The notes under the pieces are model-generated. The model saw only the letters and a program-made list of their open reading frames with translations, was not told where the DNA came from and searched no databases. Below are positions 1 through 11,169 of a stretch of DNA of 64,000 bases, in pieces. Source of the DNA: Xiphophorus maculatus (lineage: Eukaryota; Chordata; Actinopteri; Cyprinodontiformes; Poeciliidae); contig NC_036454.1 of the NCBI RefSeq assembly GCF_002775205.1, forward strand, positions 8,003,882 through 8,067,881, read 5' to 3'. Each line of letters starts with the position of its first letter. The stretch's first letter is position 1. The position numbers and the translations under genes are program-made.

Positions 1-820
1 TTCACTGCAGAAATGTGAACAAAACAATTAATCAGAGAGGACAGAGCTACTGGGCATGTACAGAATGCTGCCTTTAAAAGTTTAACAGTTTATATAATAA
101 ATGAGTTTTTCTAGAAAAGGATTTATGTTTTCTGATGTTTCTAAATAATTTCTCTTTTTATAAGTGAATTAAGTGAAAGAAAAAAAACAAGATTATATAT
201 CTTTAAACGGTGTTGCAAGAAGGGAAATTTAGAAATAATCTCGAACATTTATTTTGGGATGATCTGACCCAGAACAAAGGAAATGCTTGAGGTAAGTTGT
301 AAGATCAGGAGAGGACATCAAACGCAGGGAGCAAACCTATGCAAACAGGAAGTGGTTATTGTTAAATCTCAGAATGATAAATCATCCTTAAAATGCTAAA
401 CTCCAAATTAAACTACAAGGTTCTGATAGCAAATAAGGGCAGAGTAAAGAGTAGTCTTCAATAACATACTTTATTCAAAGAATATTCCTTTGATCATGCT
501 GAAGAGTTTCTGTTTAACCTTTAAACAAAATAGCCAAACAACAATAACCATTGCAGTAAAATAAAGCGGTTATCTATGTTTAAAATCCTGCTACCAGGAC
601 GAACGAGGCGCCAAATCTTGTACATTTATCTTCTCCAAAACATAGCTGACAGGCTTGTTGTTAACAGTAGCTCAGCACTACAGAACAGTCAGGATATACT
701 GTACACTGCTTAACTTTCTCCAGAGGGAGTTCTCAGTGATTTATGTCACGTCAGAAATGTCCGAGCTCAGACCCGGCTTAATCTGTCAGCATATGTCTGC
801 CTCTGACTGAACGCCAGCCA
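1..820. other. Intergenic, no gene recognised
   Basis: AT-rich sequence with only short chance reading frames in all six frames and no recognisable protein, RNA gene or tandem array. It ends where the left arm of the fold-back element at 823 begins. Confidence 0.5.
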
Positions 821-822
821 TG

Positions 823-1664
823 GCTGCCATGACAGGAATGTAAGGAACCCCATGCTACTTCTGTGTCTTCTGGTAGACTGACTCACTGGACTGAATCTCA
901 GACAAAGAAAGCCTGAATAAATACAAAAGACACATTTGAAATGTAAATTTGTATTTCTTAAAGCTGAAGTATGTAGCTTTTATATACAGTAGAATATGTT
1001 TTTTTTATTTTTTACATATTGGTTAAAACCGTCACCATATTATGAGAAGAGGCTCTTCCACCTCCTCCCTGAGCTACTATGGCCTTCTGAAGAAATCTGC
1101 TACTCCCGACCAAAAACAACCAATCAGAGTCAGGAGGAGGGTCTTAGTGCTCTCAATAAAGCTCATGTATTCACTGCTAAATGTGCTAATGGTGGAAAAA
1201 CAACTTACCATTACAGGAAAACTGTGTATCTGCCATTATCAATGGCCATGCTAACTAGCCTAGCATTCACAACAGGCTCTGCGAGCTACAGCTTAGCAGA
1301 GAGCAAGGTGGGGAGGGAGCAGTGCCACATGTAGGGTGATTGACAGCGCTAAGACCCGCCTTCTGGCTCTGATTAGTTGTTTCTAGTTAGCACTGCAGGC
1401 AGAGGAGCTAATTTTTTTCACAGATGGTCTGTCTTAAAACAACCTGTCACGGCATAGTGACAGTTTCAACAAACAAAACAGTAAACAACATATTCTTTAT
1501 AAAAGTTACATACTACAACTTTAAGAAATAAAAATTCCATTTCAAAGCCGTGTGCTGTGTTTTTATTCCAGTTATCTCTGCCTGAGATTCAGTCCACTGG
1601 GTCGGTCTACCAGAAGACACAGAATAAGTTTGGGGTTCCTTACATTCCTGTAATGGCAGAGTTT
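823..1664. mobile_element. Fold-back DNA element with ~165-bp inverted arms
   Basis: The left arm (about 823-990, containing caggaatgtaaggaacccca and tgtgtcttctggtagactga) is matched in reverse complement by the right arm (about 1497-1664, containing agaagacaca and ggttccttacattcctg). The arms continue inward through taaagctgaagtatgtagct and its inverse near 1500-1525. The roughly 500-bp middle has no transposase frame. A related middle segment without the left arm recurs at about 10345-11125. I could not see a clear target duplication. It is a non-autonomous element; superfamily unassigned. Confidence 0.7.
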
Positions 1665-1683
1665 TTAATTGTTTTTTTGAGTT

Positions 1684-1716
1684 TTTTAAAATAAAAGTTA
1701 CATACTGCAGTTTTAA
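1684..1716. repeat. Extra terminal-repeat copy of the preceding element
   Basis: The string ataaaagttacatactgcag followed by tttta repeats the inner terminus of the 823-1664 element (ataaaagttacatactacaa, about 1500). It is probably the stub of a second, mostly lost copy. Confidence 0.45.
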
Positions 1717-2723
1717 TGGAAACATGACAATTTAAAAAAATAAAAATTTTCAATGAAGTGTTTTTGCACTTGTGTGAATTTGTTTTTCAGCTGTGCAATT
1801 AATGTTTTTTTTGTTGTTTTTTTAAAAACTGGAGTCTAAACAATTTTTGGATCACAGAAGCAACTACTGGCGGAAATCACAAAGAAGATGACAGGAAATG
1901 GTAGGAGGATTATGGCGTTGCATGGTTTTTAATAACTTATGTGAACAAATTTATTCACATGGGATTTTAATTGGATTTTTTCCTTGTTTGTGTAAAATTT
2001 ATAGCTCCACCTCCACAGATCATAACAATTTAAACATTTTAATCTAAAGCATCATGGTGGAAATAGTGACTGCCTTATTATCATCCATGGAAACTTGGTG
2101 AATAACAGAAACTGAGCTGTCAGAGTTGTCATTTGCTGTGTGAACATGTTAAGGTCATCGCCCATCATAAACTGCAGTCCCTGACATCTTCCACTGTCTG
2201 CCAGGAAGAAGCATCTGATGTCATAAAGGTATCCTGTTTCCTGCCAGACTCACAACAAATTAACATCAAACGCATAAGACATATTTGACAGATGCTCCAG
2301 TTTCTCTGAGCATGTCTGAGATGCTGTCAGGGGGATAAACAGGAATTTCTCCACATGCCGGAGTGTGTTTTGTTGCGGGTAGCACTTGTCTGAGTCTGGC
2401 AGAGTTTCCTGTCCCATGCTGTCAAATTATAATCAAGTTCAAATATATTGTTGAGTATTTATTCTCAGATTTTAAGTGTCAAAGCTAATATACAGACATG
2501 TCTACATCATTAGGGAACATCATACACCAGATTTCCTCTTTAAAGAGGGAGTATTATGCAAAATCAACTTTTTAAAACTGTATATCATGACATAATGTTA
2601 TTTCCTCATCAAAAACATTCAGTTTTTTAAACTATTCCTGATATAACTGAAGGTAATGTAGTCGATTATGCTAGAAAATGGTATAATATACCACTTTAAT
2701 TAAGCTTACGCAAGATGCTCATT

Positions 2724-4087
2724 AAAGGGAAACTATTTTTCAAAAATCTACATTTTTTCATGTTTTGTATTTTCATTTAGGTCTCTTTTGCTTCTAAAAA
2801 CAGAAAAAGCACACAGATGTTTTTTTTTTTGTTTTTTTTTTTGCAATAAGTAAAAAACTTTTTTGGTGCCTGGAAATGAGCCGTTTCAAAAACCTCTGGA
2901 ATGTAACGTCCCAAATAAGCAGGCACTGCCCATTACCTAGCAACCCCAGCAAAGCCAAACCCATTACCTTGCAACCCAAACTGTGCTCAAGCACATTTGG
3001 TCAGCTGGTTTTATTGCTGTATGTGCTAATGGCTGCTGGAGTGCTTTGTTGTTGACTTAACATCGAGAAACAACTTGCTGTATTATTGTTGGCTGTGCAG
3101 GAGGCTTCACTTCTGCTTCTCAAAGATGTGCAGCTGTAAGTTTGTACAAGTGTTTGCATCCATTTTCATATGCGAGTGTAAACTTGACCTGAGTGAAGTT
3201 GGCCCCCCCACCTTCTTCAAATTAGACAAAATTGGTGTCAATCAACTCGGCTACGTTTGTGCTGGTTTGTGCAGCAAAAATTTTCGTTTGTGCCGCTATC
3301 ATTTTAAAGATATAAAGAAATGTTTTTAGAGGTCATCAAAGGTCAACCAGCCCCCCACCTTCTTCAAATCAGACGAAATGGGTGTCAATCAACTCGGCTA
3401 CGTTTGTGCTGGTTTGTGCAGCAAAAATTTTTGTTTGTGCTGCTTCGGTTTTGAAGATATTAAGAAATGTTTTAGAGGTCATCAAAGGTCAACCAGCCCT
3501 CTTAATATCTTTAAAATGATAGCTGCACAAATGAAAATCTTTGCTGCACAAACCAGCACAAATGTAGCCGAGTTGATTGACACCCATTTCGTCTGATTTG
3601 AAGAAGGTGGGGGGGCTGGTTGACCTTTTGACCTTTACCCTTTCCTTAATATCTTCAAAACCGAAGCAGCACAAACAAAAATCTTTGCTGCACAAACCAG
3701 CACAAACGTAGCCGAGTTGATTGACACCAATTTCGTCTGATTTGAAGAAGGTGGGGGGCTGGTTGACCTTTGATGACCTCTAAAAACATTTCTTTATATC
3801 TTTAAAATGATAACGGCACAAACGAAAATTTTTGCTGCACAAACCAGCACAAACGTAGCCGAGTTGATTGACACCAATTTTGTCTAATTTGAAGAAGGTG
3901 GGGGGGCCAACTTCACTCAGGTGTAAACTTGACATGGGCAGCAGCAGCTTATTTGGATTTTAAGTGAAAAGTGCCCCTAAAACAACTCATTCTGAAAGAA
4001 GCTCAAAATAGACAGAACTGATCAGACTAAAATTTCATTAGCTAACAATGATTATGAGCAAAATAATCAACATTTTACACCTTTCTG
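2724..4087 (+). mobile_element. Dispersed non-autonomous element, family A copy 1, interrupted
   Basis: One of several copies of a family whose landmarks, in order, are a TTTAAAGG start with a cactttttgtacattt-type stretch, gggtct, an acctagcaaccc duplicated motif, a gcaggaggctccacttctgc block, gagtgtaaac, gcagcagcttatttggattt, ggccctaaaacagctcattc, and an aatgattttgtgcaaaa tail. This copy is split by the fold-back element at 3189-3920. Other copies lie at 7285-7795, 14414-15028, 15455-16135 (inverted), 47500-49160 and 63475-64000. Short frames inside it are chance readings. Confidence 0.65.
3189..3920. mobile_element. 732-bp fold-back element made of five ~147-bp units, with 13-bp target duplication
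   Basis: The ends are exact inverse copies: ctgagtgaagttggcccccc at 3189 and ggggggccaacttcactcag at 3901-3920. Directly outside, gtgtaaacttgac occurs at 3176-3188 and again at 3921-3933, as expected of a target-site duplication. Inside are two forward units (about 3209-3352 and 3355-3500) followed by three inverted units. Unit 1 and the last unit share one set of variants (attagacaaaattgg, gccgctatcatttt); unit 2 and the fourth share another (cttcggttttgaagatatt). It sits inside family A copy 1 and carries no transposase frame. Confidence 0.85.
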
Positions 4088-4089
4088 AA

Positions 4090-5160
4090 AGAAGAAAACT
4101 ATAAAAGAGTCAATATCTCACCTGTTCTCCTGAGTAATCTGAAAACACTTCCATCTTATCTTTTCTCTGCCCGATATCTTGCTGCTTTTCCATCCTTGTG
4201 TTTTGCGCTTCAATAATGATATATAAAAAAGGAAATTGTCACCGTCCACTACTTTATTGGGCAAAAGTGTGATTTCTGGAACGAATTTTTCTCTAATAGT
4301 ATCGCCACAGACCACTGGAGCAATTAGCTGCGAACATAAGAAGGTGGCTTCCATGCAAGCAGCTGGCTGCTGTTTTGTGGTCACTGACTGCAGGCCGTGC
4401 ATGCTGCCGACAGCTGCAGCGCATGCATGTGTGCAAGCCCACAGCCGTAACAGACGTCTTTACACACACAGGGTGCCATTGTTAGCAGCTGGCAGGGATC
4501 TAAGTGCTGTAGTACTTTAGGCACGCAATGGGAGGCGAGATAATGTGGCGTGGTAACATTGACTGTCAAAACTGTGAAAAAAAATGAAACAATGCTGCAT
4601 GAATGCTCATTTTGTTTGTAGGGGATAAGTATAAATCAAGAAAAACATTGTAATCCCTCTGTAACCAAGTAAGAACATAATCATGAATGACACAGTGAAA
4701 AAAAAAGTTATACAGTTTTTTTTTGGAAGGATACTGTGTTTGTGAGAGGAAATGCTATCTATCCTTGCTTTGCAAATTAAATCGCAGGAAAATAACACCA
4801 AAAAGACAGGAAATGCTCAAACACAACATACTTTTTTAGTTTGCTAGAAGATAGCATGGGGCAAATGATGTGACAAAGGTATGTTTCTCCTTCTTTCTCA
4901 ACAAAACATGCATGTTAGTGGTTTAGTTTTTTCACAAAAGGAGAGCAAAAAAATGTATTGCTGCGTTTTCTTGCAGCAATACAGCAATAATTACAAAGCT
5001 TTAATTAACTTCTTAAATTAACAAGGCTAGAAATGCATCCAGGTTTACCTTGTGTGTACCAAAGTGGTATACACAGGTTAAAAAAAAAGTTTTTGAAAGT
5101 GATGAACAAACTCTTTGGCTCATCAAGTCATCTAAAACAACACTTACAACAAATTCACAC
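4090..5160. other. Intergenic, no gene recognised
   Basis: Contains overlapping opposite-strand frames around 4118-4570 with no start context, splice signals or recognisable protein. A small hairpin (tattgctgcgttttcttgcagcaata) lies near 4955. Nothing else stands out. Confidence 0.45.
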
Positions 5161-5625
5161 TAGTCCTGTTTAGTCCTCTTTAGTTTGTTTGCCTGGAAAG
5201 TGCGGTTCATTTGGGGAACTGTGATGTGGACCAAAACCACCTAAAAACCTAGTTCTTTGTTCAGTTGAAGTGAACTTTAGTGAGGTTCGTAGCGCAGGGC
5301 ATTGTGGGTAAATACAACCAAAACAAACACGAGAGTCTAAACGGCTTCCGATTTAAAAAAAAAAAAAACAAAGACAAAAGAGAAACCTACAACCGTTAAA
5401 ATTTGACGCTACTCCATTTTTGTTTACATTTTACGAAGAAAGACGTATCTTCTTCTGAGTTTTTTTTCGTGATATTTCCTTCAGTAGTTCTTGTTGCAGC
5501 GCCATCACAGGCTGGGCGGTGAACAGGTTTTTCACCACCCCAGCTGGAAATGTAACAAATGTTGCAATTTTGGTCGCCAATTGAACCGAGTCTTAATGGA
5601 AACACCCTTAATTTCTACCTTATTG
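5160..5625. repeat. Possible degraded DNA-transposon fragment
   Basis: The 5' part (tagtttgtttgcctggaaag and gtgaggttcgtagcgcaggg, then cattgtgggta) has the look of a dispersed non-autonomous DNA element, ending near ccaattgaaccgagtcttaa. I could not pair clear terminal repeats, so this is a weak call. Confidence 0.3.
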
Positions 5626-5629
5626 GTGT

Positions 5630-7280
5630 CCAAGTATCACAAAGATTATTAACATGAAGAGTTTAATGTTCTATTATTCCAGTTTTAATGGATCCAGTTA
5701 TTTTGGTCAGGTAAGGCTGAGACCTGCACATACTCTGTCATGTTTATAGCACCCAAATGCACAGTAAAATATGGCTGAAACAGAGTGCTTAAATAATAAA
5801 ATGCTTAAATAAAAAACTTTAATACATAGGCAGATGTGGAAAATCACAAAGATTCAGATGAGCTAATCAGCGGAAATGTGATGCAGCTGTGGCTAAGAGA
5901 ACAGCACAAAATGAAACTAAAGGACTTGGAATGTTGTTCCAGTGTGCTTTATCATAAATCCTGGCATTTAAAAATAAAAGAATAATAATTGGGTCTTTCA
6001 GCAGAAAATGACTCAAATCCTATAGCTGAATCACCAGAGGAGTAAGTCAAATACAAACATAATTTGTGTTTTTTCTAAGCATTAGCTGGACAGAGCATTA
6101 GAATAAGAAGCTTCTTTTTACCATACAGTTATCTCATTAAATATGACTAACTTATATTTTGGTTTTAAAATCATTAAATTTTAAATCTATTCTCTAATAC
6201 GCTTCAACTTCTCTTTTTGAATCTCATGTCCTTGTTTGTCTGTAACTCTTTCCTGAAAAAGGAGCCTTGGATAAAATTAAACTTTTCATTCCCATGGAGT
6301 CAAATACTGCTGTTTTGTCAAAGTTGGCTATTTCCCAAGAGAAAAAAGAAAAAGTATTTTCATTTTCCATGACACAAACAGGGAAGGCGGTACTGGGAGG
6401 AGTGGAAATAATGGGAAACTTGTGACACTTTTTCCCTTAAGTCCGGTCTTCAGTTAGATCGTTTTCTGTCTCTTATCTTCTGGTTTGTCTTTTTAACCCT
6501 AAGCTGGGTTTTAAACAACAAATCCATAGATCATATAGAACTAAAATGAATCCAGATGTATAATGTAAGCTGAAATTAAAAGGTAGCACTTTAGTTTTCT
6601 AAGGTTAAATAACCAAGGCAAAGCCCTGACTTTGAAAACATTTGATAAGAGACAGATAAGACCGAGGGAAGGGCTGACCCGTGGAGAATTTTGCTGATCA
6701 GCAGCACAAATACAAGAGGCAAAGACTGAAATGTGTCACACGGAAACAAGTGAGAGTGGTGGGGACCCATTTCTGCGCAGAGACCAGTAAGAGCACTGGG
6801 GGTGTGGATGAGCATGGTTCCCATGCCCTGGAGGCCCCTGGGGTGCAGTGGTGGCAGATGTGAAGTCTAGGGGCCAACCTCCTTCGCTTCATCTCTGCTT
6901 CTCTTCCTCTCCAGCCTGAATATCGCTCCTCCATGTCCCAGTTTGTCAGACTAAATCAAAATGGTTTCTAATCCATCACTTTATGCTCTTTACTATAGAA
7001 GAGACTCATAGTTTACTTCCCAGCAGTGACACAGTCTTAATCTATTGTTTCTTTTTTTTCCAGATTGCTTTTCTCTTTTGTTGTTGTCTTTTGTAATGTT
7101 TTTTTCAATTATTTTAATTCAAAAATACTTTGCTGATACTAAAACAAAACTAAATGAGTATTAGATATTATGTAAAGCATTTTGAACAGTGCAAACTGCA
7201 CATAGATGTGCTATAAAAACAATATTTGCTTTCTTTTATTCTTATCTTTGACTTTTTCATGTGGAAAAATATCATTTATT
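5630..7280. other. Intergenic, no gene recognised
   Basis: Mostly AT-rich. A somewhat GC-richer island at about 6700-6940 gives opposing frames, but neither has splice-site context or recognisable domains. Confidence 0.4.
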
Positions 7281-7284
7281 TAAT

Positions 7285-7795
7285 TCACATTTTGAGCGGT
7301 TTTGGGTCCATTTGGGTCTAAAGTGCTTTTGAAAACAGCCCAAGTGTTTAAATAAGAGACCTAGCAGTGTTTTTGGGCAATGAATTAATGGTTTTTCTCC
7401 TGATTCTTAAGTTACATTCCAGGGGCTGAGGGTGCCGTTACCTAGCAACCTCAACCAAGCCCAGTCCTGTTACCTAGCAACCTAACCTGAATTCCAGCAC
7501 ATTTGGTTTTACCGGCTGCTGAAAAAGAAAAGTGTTTTGTTGTAAACTTTACCATCCAGAAATCACTTGCTGAATTCTTGTTGGTTGTACACGAGGCTGT
7601 ATTTTTGCTTTTCAAAGATCTACGGTTGTTTAATTGGGCATCTGTTTGCTGCCATGTTTGTGCCAGTGTAAACATTGAGTTGAGGGGCTTATTTGGATTT
7701 AAAGAGATAAGAGGCCCTAAAACAGATCATTCTTAAAGGAGCTCACAGTTAAAACACATTTTGTACACCCAGCAGACCTATTCTAACCTGTTCAA
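7285..7795 (+). mobile_element. Family A element, copy 2
   Basis: Carries the family landmarks in order: ttacctagcaacc (twice, 7439 and 7470), ccagcacatttggttttacc, gttgtacacgaggct, cttatttggatttaaagaga, and aggccctaaaacagatcatt. It is diverged, with no intact terminal repeat seen. Confidence 0.6.
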
Positions 7796-7799
7796 GGAA

Positions 7800-9950
7800 G
7801 CAAAATGGGCAAAAAAAGTTTGAACCCATTAAAATATATTTAATTTGTCAAATGGATTTATTTTTGAGGTATCTAACACTTGATCTGTTATTTATCAATC
7901 ATTTTCGACATGCTTTATGATGCTTGTTACATCCCTGAACATATGAGGACAGTAAATAATAAAGTGAGCTAATATGTGTCAGAGCCAACAGCTCCAGGGT
8001 GGATAAACGGGTCTGTGTCACTGTTTGCTTCGAAACAGCTGTTTGCTCACAAGCTGCAGGCAGCTTTTGATGTCACCGGGTTTAATGGACTGAGTGTCTG
8101 AGCCACAAGAAGACTGAATTTTAACTTCTGTGTCTCCCTTTTACTGGTTTATTTCAATTTTGTGGGGCAGAACATGTCAAATTTATGTAAGATTTAAATT
8201 GTTAAGACAAGAAAAAAAAACCCATCTTGGGTGGTATTGGCCCATGCTGTCTATTATGGATGGTCCTCCATGTTCTCCAACTGGTTGTGATTACCATGAG
8301 CCCATCTGACACTATTTGACCAATAATTCCTCCCTAAAAGTACTCTGACATGATATTTTGCACAAGGTTTTTTTTATTTGTTAAATACAACTACAAAAAT
8401 GTCTACATGACATATTTACTCTGCTAATGGAAAGTCAAACCGTAAACTTCAAAACACGGAAGGAACATTGTCTTGAGTTAGATAAGAATATTTTATTGAG
8501 TAACATTTAAAAAGTCTGACTTAACTGTTTTAACCAGATATTTACAATAAATAATCTGTCTCAGTGCCCTCATTAAAAATACATCGTTATATTACCGATA
8601 ACTATTAAACTACAGCGGTATATTTTTTTTTAAAATAATGCCTTTTTAAGTAGAACTACTTAAATCATCTTTTGGGGAAAAATGACATTTTGCCATTTGG
8701 GCCAAAAATGTTAAATTGAAAGCACTCAAGCGCCACGTTTATTTCTTAAGACTTACCATATTCTGAATAGGCAATATTATAATAAAGCAAAGTAGTTTTA
8801 TAGTAAATGAATCAATAAATTCTTGTCCATCCAAAATATAAGCAGGGTCTTGAACAGTTGCTGTTTTAACTAGCAGGTAAACATTTTTGAAAACTGTTTT
8901 GGGATTTATTGTCCTTTCATGTAATTATAAAAGCTATTTATGACGTTGCAATCTATTGCAGTAACATGATGTATTATATAAATATGAGGATGTATTTTGA
9001 ACAATGAACGTTTGTAATCAGTTCTTATTTTGTTGGGGTGGCAGCTCTACTTTTCCATAAAGGAACGTAAAAGTTCTTTTTTTATTTTAAACCTAAATAT
9101 AAGTCCTTATGTGGCAAACGGATAAAGAAGACTCACATCTTTGATAATTCTCGTGTCTGAGAAACTCTTGAAAAATTGCTGAGGCCTTGCGGAGAGGTGA
9201 ACTGTGTTATGAACCCGAAACCTCAAGGAGTCGGATGATTAAAGAGTTTTCAGGGTAAAAGTGAAGACTGAGCTCAGGAAAGTGTGAGGCTGCAGAGACC
9301 TGAAGAGGAGATACGGCGGCGGAGAGGGAAGGGATCAGTTTTTCCAAGAGTCTGTCAGCATGAGACAGCTGTGAGGAGAGGCCTTTATCTCGCTAATGCA
9401 CCACATTACAGCAGGACTCTCGGAAAAAAGCCCTGCCTCTGTGCGGCTGGATGAAACAGATCCGGCCTGGATGCCCTCTCTCCTCTGAACAGATTAGGAG
9501 CCTGAGAGCAGTCACACATCTGCAACATTCCTCTTTGAAGTCTTGTTAAGTGGCTGTCGACACCCATCAAACATGGCAGCCGGAGCGAGGCCTCCGACGC
9601 TTCGCCGAGGGACTACCTCTCAGAGTCTGAAGGCCAGCGGGCGTCTTCCTCCGAGGCCTCTGACGGTCTGTAAATAACCATGTTTAAAGTCCCACACTGA
9701 TAAGAACCAGCCGGCTCTTTGTGCCGTGTTGTTACCGGGAGTTAGAGGAAAAAGAGGTGATGGAAGCGTAACAAATTAGGAAATGGCTTCCTGGATCTTT
9801 GGGAAACCACTGCAGAGCGTTTTGTAGCTTGATTGCATCAGGAACAACAAACAGGAAATGAGCTCAGATCCCCTAAGATATGGTTACTGTAAAACGGACC
9901 ATTTGAGATCAGGAGAGCTGTTGCCTACGGAGGAAGGTAAGGGCCACTAG
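7800..9950. other. Intergenic; low-repeat, GC-richer stretch 9180-9800
   Basis: No gene recognised. 7980-8110 and 9180-9800 are noticeably less AT-rich than their surroundings and lack the repeat signatures seen elsewhere, which would be compatible with non-coding regulatory sequence. No frame longer than chance with splice context was seen. Confidence 0.3.
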
Positions 9951-10340
9951 AGATTTTTAAAAAACTAAAACAGATTCTGAATCGTTCTCAGAATTGTGAC
10001 TTTAATCTGAGAATTCTTACTTTTTTATAATCAGAATTCTGATTGATTGTAAAATCAGAATTCTTACTTTTTTAAAAATTAGATATCTGGCGTTGGAATA
10101 ATGAGATTTTCAGGATTCTGAGATTATTCTCAGAATTATTTAAACAGTTACTATTAAAACAGATTATTCTCAGAATTTGAGCGTTAATCTCAGAATTCTG
10201 ACATTATTCTGACTTTCTTTTTCATAATTCTGACTTTAACCTCAGAATTCTGACTTTTTTCAAAATTCTGATAAGTATCAAAATTCTGACTTTCTTTTTC
10301 CTGAAAATTCAGACTTATTTAACATCAAAATTCTGACTAA
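9950..10340. repeat. Degenerate minisatellite, core ~ cagaattctgacttta
   Basis: Variants of tcagaattctgactttaatc recur irregularly, with units of about 16-25 bp. The same motif resumes at 11125-11170 (atcagaattctgactttaat), so the element at 10345-11125 was inserted into this array and split it. Confidence 0.75.
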
Positions 10341-10786
10341 CGAATTTATTAAAACTCTCATCATGTTGTGACAGTTTGTTATGAGATAGGTGATCTGTAA
10401 AAGATTAATCTCCTTCCTTGAGCTACTATTGCCTAATAAAGAAATTCACTGTTATCGGCAATAAAACAACCAATCAGAGCCAGGAGGAGGGTCTTAACGC
10501 TGTCACTCATTATCATGTACTTGCTGCTGAATGCTAATGGCTAAGAAAATCTGCCATCATCTGTGGCCATGCTATTTTGCCTTGCTGATAGGAAAAACCT
10601 GTAGCAGTAGCAAAGTGCAAGGGGGGGGATCAAAACAGGGATGAGCAGCGTCATACAACATTGTGATTGACAGCACTAACACACACCTAAGCACTAAGAG
10701 AAAGCAGAGGAGCTAATTTTTTCACAGATTATCAGTCTCATACCATACTGTCACAACATGGTGGCAGTTTCGACAAATATGTAAAA

Positions 10787-10790
<4 letters not shown>

Positions 10791-10840
<50 letters not shown>
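10791..10840. repeat. (AT)n microsatellite
   Basis: Uninterrupted alternating AT of about 50 bp inside the transposon copy. The long isoleucine/tyrosine frames read across it are artefacts. Confidence 0.95.
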
Positions 10841-10844
<4 letters not shown>

Positions 10845-10854
10845 AGAAAACAAC

Positions 10855-10857
10855 AAC

Positions 10858-10909
<52 letters not shown>
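10855..10909. repeat. (AAT)n microsatellite
   Basis: About 18 tandem AAT triplets, preceded by caacaac. Confidence 0.95.
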
Positions 10910-10910
<1 letters not shown>

Positions 10911-11026
10911 AGACCTTTGGGCACTTAAATAACTTAAAAACAACATTATATGTAGGAGAAAACATAAGATACAGAAACCCATCAGCTGTGAGTTTGACAA
11001 TGTTTCTGAACATTTCCTCCTCCAAG

Positions 11027-11029
<3 letters not shown>

Positions 11030-11092
<63 letters not shown>
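11030..11092. repeat. (AT)n microsatellite
   Basis: A second alternating AT tract of about 60 bp, only about 120 bp from the AAT tract. Confidence 0.95.
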
Positions 11093-11094
<2 letters not shown>

Positions 11095-11169
11095 AGTATA
11101 TAAAAATTACATACTGAAGCTTTATTATCAGAATTCTGACTTTAATCTCATCTCTATCTGATTCTGAGA

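Larger units (their letters stand above)
10345..11125. mobile_element. Relative of the 823-1664 element, inserted in a minisatellite
   Basis: Shares with 1020-1525 the blocks gagctactat, aaacaaccaatcagagccag, gaggagggtctta, ggccatgcta, ggagctaatttttt and the end aaaaattacatactgaagct. The outer 130-bp arms of the 823 copy are absent and the left terminus is not recognisable. Its 3' half is swollen by AT and AAT tracts. Confidence 0.65.

Noticed and set aside
3075-3695. Frames of 68-84 codons resembling each other
   Set aside because: They are translations of the repeated 147-bp units of the fold-back element; the resemblance is repeat-derived.
4118-4569. Three overlapping frames on both strands
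   Set aside because: No splice or start context and no recognisable domain; opposite-strand overlap points to chance openness in a GC-richer stretch.
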